Positions 31,601 to 33,540 of a stretch of DNA of 33,540 bases are shown here, one piece after another; the stretch's first letter is position 1; each line of letters begins with the position of its first letter. A program made the position numbers and the translations under genes. Location: the NCBI GenBank assembly GCA_964653285.1, contig CAZZEX010000050.1, forward strand, positions 1 to 33,540, given 5' to 3'. The notes beneath the pieces were generated by a model. The model did no database searches. It saw only the letters and a program-made list of their open reading frames with translations, and was not told where the DNA came from. This DNA comes from CAZZEX01 sp964653285. GTDB lineage: Bacteria; Chloroflexota; Anaerolineae; B4-G1.

Positions 31601-32078
31601 CGGCAACCAGGAGCCTTACGACGACCGGGAAAAAGAATGGGGGCAAACGTTCACGACGGTGCTGACCGAGCCCGCCCTGGTGCTGGTCACCTCTCGCAAG
31701 TCCGCCACGCCCCGGCGCTTCAGCCCCGACCAGACCGTCGCGTACACCGTCCTCATCAGCAACACCGGCAACCTCACAGCCGGTGGTGCGCTGACCGACA
31801 CGCCCCCGGCGGAGATGTTCGTGCTAACGGGAACACTGGCGACCACCTCCGGCCTCACGCCGACCTACACGGGCGGACAGATCCGCTGGAGCGGGACGGT
31901 GGAGGCGGGCGCAGAGGTGCGTGTGACCTACACACTTTCGCCCACAGCGGCGACGCCCTGCGGCGTGCCGCTGACCAACACGGCCCAGATCGCCGGGAGT
32001 GTGCTGGGCCCCTTCACGCGCCGGGAGACAGTCGTGCAGACGCATCTCGTGTGGCTGCCGCTGATCGCACGGCGGTGA
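28638..32078 (+). CDS. Large exported DUF362 / Ig-like / DUF5107 / DUF11 protein with a Chloroflexota-type C-terminal tail
   Basis: 1146 residues from a GTG start (VKRRWKLIALVG) with GGAGG upstream and an N-terminal hydrophobic signal (about 6-25). Domains in order: DUF362 (about 38-345; GDTVVIKPNLVWG, then IGAPALKNHSYAGVTLALKN), an Ig-like module (364-450), a DUF5107-like sugar-binding/hydrolase-type domain (465-805; VLENDYLQVTLLPELGGRVY), a Fn3-like module (about 912-1000), a DUF11 module (about 1014-1135) and the tail VWLPLIARR. Tails of the YLPLVLR kind end many exported Chloroflexota proteins and are probably a surface signal. Residues about 870-885 come from a GC palindrome. DUF362 is usually found in Fe-S or redox-linked proteins, so its export with a carbohydrate-type domain is unexpected. 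Confidence 0.8.
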   Translation: MKRRWKLIALVGLLALLGGISALQHQAAYSSPANGPAEVAIVQATSWPVPDAEVERSVRQAVALAGGLEPIIEPGDTVVIKPNLVWGAAPDEGYTTDPRVTRAVAQLAQEAGAGQIIIADGAALYRDGHDARGATAEAFRLCGYDANGDRVDDVTGAPLVDLNDAGGLDQHDPTLVRQVHLQNGLIWTDYWLPNVILDADVLIGAPALKNHSYAGVTLALKNQFGIPPSDIYHNPGAQTFKGALSHGPNDLGRHIVDLNLARPLDFVVLDGLRGMTDGPIGGALAAPPMRLIMAGRDAVAVDTVGALVMGYDPQSIHYLGWAAGAGLGTDDVAQITIRGLRVSQVRRDFPAPYGNPPAQRAEATPPSVSITAPGEGYVVVEETTVWATASDDDAVSKVEFYAGDELQAVVTAPPYQATLDLSAHRGQTVTLRAAAYDFALNDAEDRRTVTVVPAPAPGTASFQTATLTIPTYPYAAYLTSAYTPTYNITYTILDWDAYDGSNPTPVLHAYELLVLENDYLQVTLLPELGGRVYQMTFKPTGHNELYQNPVIKPTHWGPPEQGWWLAVGGIEWCLPVEEHGYEWGEPWDYQVITSTAGVTVTLRDTTVSDRIRAAVTVHLPAGRGILAITPRIENPTGGNLDYKFWLNAALTPGAANTAGSDLRFVFNADQVTVHSKGDGDLPEPRQPMDWPVYNGRDYSRLGNWNRWLGFFERPRAAAEFAGVYDTAVNEGVVRVFPSSVARGSKGFGFGWSDPIPSSIWTDDGSTYVELHGGVAPTFWDTATIAAGQPLEWTEYWYPLSDIGQLSAATAEAALGVRESGGHFYVGVHSTAPRAAGTSTLYAWDRNDCTELARWELPAVGPGDPFVASVALPPSVPPNGEDEGGGLDDVAFVYLDTDGNLLAAVNPRDCLPPTSSVEPLSPWVATTTFTVTWAGQDTWSGIGAYDVQVRDGYEGEWSDWQTGTAATSDTFTGIHGHTYFFRARARDTCGNQEPYDDREKEWGQTFTTVLTEPALVLVTSRKSATPRRFSPDQTVAYTVLISNTGNLTAGGALTDTPPAEMFVLTGTLATTSGLTPTYTGGQIRWSGTVEAGAEVRVTYTLSPTAATPCGVPLTNTAQIAGSVLGPFTRRETVVQTHLVWLPLIARR
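31248..31293. repeat. GC palindromic repeat inserted in frame in the DUF362/DUF5107 gene
   Basis: CTCCCCCCCTCTGTCCCCCC then AATGGGGAGGATGAAGGGGG. Translated LPPSVPPNGEDEGGGLDD, in a linker between DUF5107 and Fn3-like modules. Same style as the repeats at 15588, 18346 and 28148. Confidence 0.7.
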
Positions 32079-32205
32079 GGGCGGCGTAGGTGGCAGCGCG
32101 GGAGGAGGCCAGGGGCGGCCGGGCCCACCACATGTGCAGCGTGGAGATGTGGCCAAGGTCAAAACTTCGCAGCGCCAACACCGCGCCTTCGGCGTCGCTA
32201 TCACC
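32079..32205 (-). pseudogene. DUF1156 DNA methylase, N-terminal remnant
   Basis: One minus-strand frame reads GHISTLHMWWARPPLASSRA then ATYAAL. DUF1156 methylases begin with a segment of the form GHISTLHxWWARRPLAASRA, so the match is strong over about 25 residues. The second R of WWARRPL is P here, and the frame upstream (toward 32205) is disturbed by stops in the other frames. Downstream it ends exactly at the stop codon of the convergent DUF362 gene (32076-32078), so the methylase was cut off there. The bases 32155-32205 (GCGCCTTCGGCG centre) look like a dispersed palindrome. Adenine-specific methylases with DUF1156 belong to restriction-like defence sets. Confidence 0.6.
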
Positions 32206-32255
32206 TTTGCGCCTGGCCCTTGTCCGTTCAGTCGGCGCTCAGGATCTCGTCCGTG

Positions 32256-33180
32256 TCACTCCTCCATCACTTCAATCCCCAGTTGGCGGAAGGCCTCCTG
32301 GATCTTGTCCTCGTACTCCTGTTCGGAGATCTCCCCATGCTCAGCCGACAGCACGATATCCAGCCGGTCGAATTTGTGCTGGAGCAGGTTCATCACCCCC
32401 ATCAGGCCGGAGACCTTGCCCTTGGGCACGGTGAACTGCAACCGGAGCCGCCGCCGGGGAAGCGCAGGCACGCGCCTGCGACCTCCTGCGCCGGCACCCT
32501 CAGGTGCCCCCCCAACGCCCGTAAGGCTACCCTCCTGTGCCGCTATGTCCGCCACTGCTGGGGGGCCGTAGGTTGTACGCCCCGCTTCTGCCGCCCGCTG
32601 GGCCTGGCAGACCTCGGCCAGGATGATAACCTCGCTGCCCGCCAACCCGACAAACGGCTCTTCCTTCTTCCCGAAGTAACGACATACGGGCCGGCCTTCC
32701 TCCAGCGTCCCTAGACCAAACAGCCCCTGGCGCACCCCTTCGGCAATCCCTTGCTCCCACGCCTCACGGCTGACCACCCGCGTCTCTCCCGGCGTCCGCA
32801 GCCCAGCCTGGGCCAACTGCTCGGTCAGCACGTACTCCTGCTCCCACAGGTAGCGCTCCCGGATGACCAGGGGAGCGATCTTCTCCAGTATCTCCCCGTC
32901 CAACTGCAGTTTCTCGTACACTTCCTCGTCCAACGGCTTGTCCTCGCCATAGGTGGGGATGCCCAGGTCCAGTTCCTTCAGCCCATCGCGGGCCTGCCCT
33001 GAGCTTGCCGAACGGGCGGGGATGAACAGTTGCCGGTAGGTGCGGCGGATGGCCTCGGCCAGGTCGCCCCGGGCTTCCTTCAACCCCCCTTTGATCTCTT
33101 TCTGCTGATCCGCGGTGAGGCTGAGAGTTGCGTCTTCTGCCAACGTCTCGTACGCCAGGCTCTTCCGCATCAGCGTCTCC
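32256..33180 (-). pseudogene. DUF499-like ATPase, C-terminal part fused out of frame to a helicase
   Basis: About 305 residues, from ETLMRKSLAYETLAED to the stop after GIEVMEE. Features: a helical region (KEARGDLAEAIRRTYRQLF), an ELDLGIPTYG segment, LLEREYLW-like helices (VIRERYLWEQEYVLTEQLAQ) and a final two-layer part (RLQFTVPKGKVSGLMGVMNL). These resemble the C-terminal region of the large DUF499/PglY-like ATPases encoded with DUF1156 methylases; the identification rests on this style and on the neighbouring DUF1156 fragment, not on a motif. The P-loop domain is missing. Residues FIPARSASSGQARDG come from a dispersed repeat (32992-33017). No start codon of its own is apparent at the junction. 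Confidence 0.5.
32992..33017. repeat. CCTGAGCTTGCCGAA-type repeat inside the DUF499-like frame
   Basis: GCCTGCCCTGAGCTTGCCGA followed by ACGGGC. It carries GCCCG at one end and, on the other strand, a matching arm. It is translated ARSASSGQAR in frame. A related unit occurs near 13791-13810 (GCGCTCAGGGCAGGC) in the MITE-like element. Confidence 0.5.
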
Positions 33181-33540
33181 GCAGAACTGCAGATTGATCC
33201 CTTCGCCAGCGGCCTCGGTGGCCACCAGCAGTTGGGCCTCGTTCTTGAAAACGCCCTCAGCCCGCACGCGCTCCTCCAGGCGCATCCCACCGTGGATGGT
33301 GCAGACAGAGTAGCCCCACTCGCGGATACGCTGCTCCAGGTACGAGAGCGTGTCGCGGGCCTCGGTGAAGATAAGCACCTTGGCGCCGGGGTGCTGGCGA
33401 TCCAGATCGCTGAGCGCCTCCTGCAGGTGACGGAGTTTGATCTCCTCACCGCCCTGGATGATGGCCCGGGCCTGCCGGATGAGACCCTCCAGGGTCTGGA
33501 TCTCCCGCTCCAGTTCCTGGCGGTTCTCGGCCACGCTGAG
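33181..33540 (-). pseudogene. SF2 (SNF2-like) helicase, fragment with helicase C motifs IV and V
   Basis: Open to the right edge. The frame has a helical lead (QELEREIQTLEGLIRQARAI), then motif IV-like KVLIFTEARDTLSYLEQRI, HGGM and motif V LLVATEAAGEGINLQFC. In SNF2-like helicases the next residues should be NYDxPWNPxxLEQRxGRIHR (motif VI). Instead, right after INLQFC the sequence continues in a different frame as the DUF499-like protein, and motif VI is nowhere in the window. The helicase is therefore broken at about 33180. Helicases of this type belong to DUF499/DUF1156 defence sets. Confidence 0.75.

Noticed and set aside
31824..32204. 126-residue minus-strand open frame starting MIATPKARCWRCEVL
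   Set aside because: It covers the DUF1156-like remnant in another frame and then the reverse of the DUF362 gene; the Cys/Pro-rich translation is not protein-like.

Overview
The window looks like a GC-rich, strongly shuffled chromosome segment from a Chloroflexota (probably Anaerolineae-like) bacterium. Grounds for this are a secreted protein ending in a YLPLV-type tail (here VWLPLIARR), a DUF4058 gene, Gld-like ABC/DUF4340 genes, and many short dispersed palindromic repeats. The assignment is inference. No rRNA, tRNA or CRISPR array was seen.

Region 1 (1-13.45 kb, all minus strand) is an iron and methyltransferase island. In transcription order it holds: a DtxR-type regulator with fused FeoA domains under a near-consensus DtxR operator; a Fur C-terminal remnant; two FeoA proteins; a FeoB split into separate GTPase and membrane genes; a transposon-broken membrane methyltransferase; a SufC-like ATPase; a SufB/D-like scaffold cut in half; a SAM methyltransferase; a membrane-anchored DtxR with two FeoA domains; a second full-length FeoB; a membrane methyltransferase; three soluble or anchored SAM methyltransferases; a further membrane methyltransferase; and the start of an aspartate/glutamate racemase. 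Iron sensing (DtxR), ferrous iron uptake (Feo), Fe-S assembly (Suf) and a battery of methyltransferases of unknown substrate are therefore packed together.

Region 2 (13.45-14.2 kb) is intergenic and full of inverted repeats, a MITE-like element and a decayed reading frame. Region 3 (14.2-19.1 kb, minus) is a Gld-like ABC operon: ATPase, permease fused to a GldG-like periplasmic part, and a DUF4340 protein. Region 4 (19.2-25.6 kb) is an envelope-stress or signalling set: a lipoprotein HtrA-type protease with two PDZ domains, an OmpR-type response regulator, and a divergent multi-sensor histidine kinase. Region 5 (25.6-32.1 kb, plus) carries DUF4058, an AIR-synthase-like protein, an ArsP-type permease and a large DUF362/DUF5107 exoprotein. 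Region 6 (32.1-33.5 kb, minus) is the wreck of a helicase / DUF499-like ATPase / DUF1156 methylase set, probably an eroded defence system.

A theme through the window is repeat traffic. Short GC palindromes and other dispersed repeats sit in frame inside at least six reading frames and form the 3' ends of others. Several gene borders are abrupt truncations (sufB, fur, DUF1156, helicase/DUF499).
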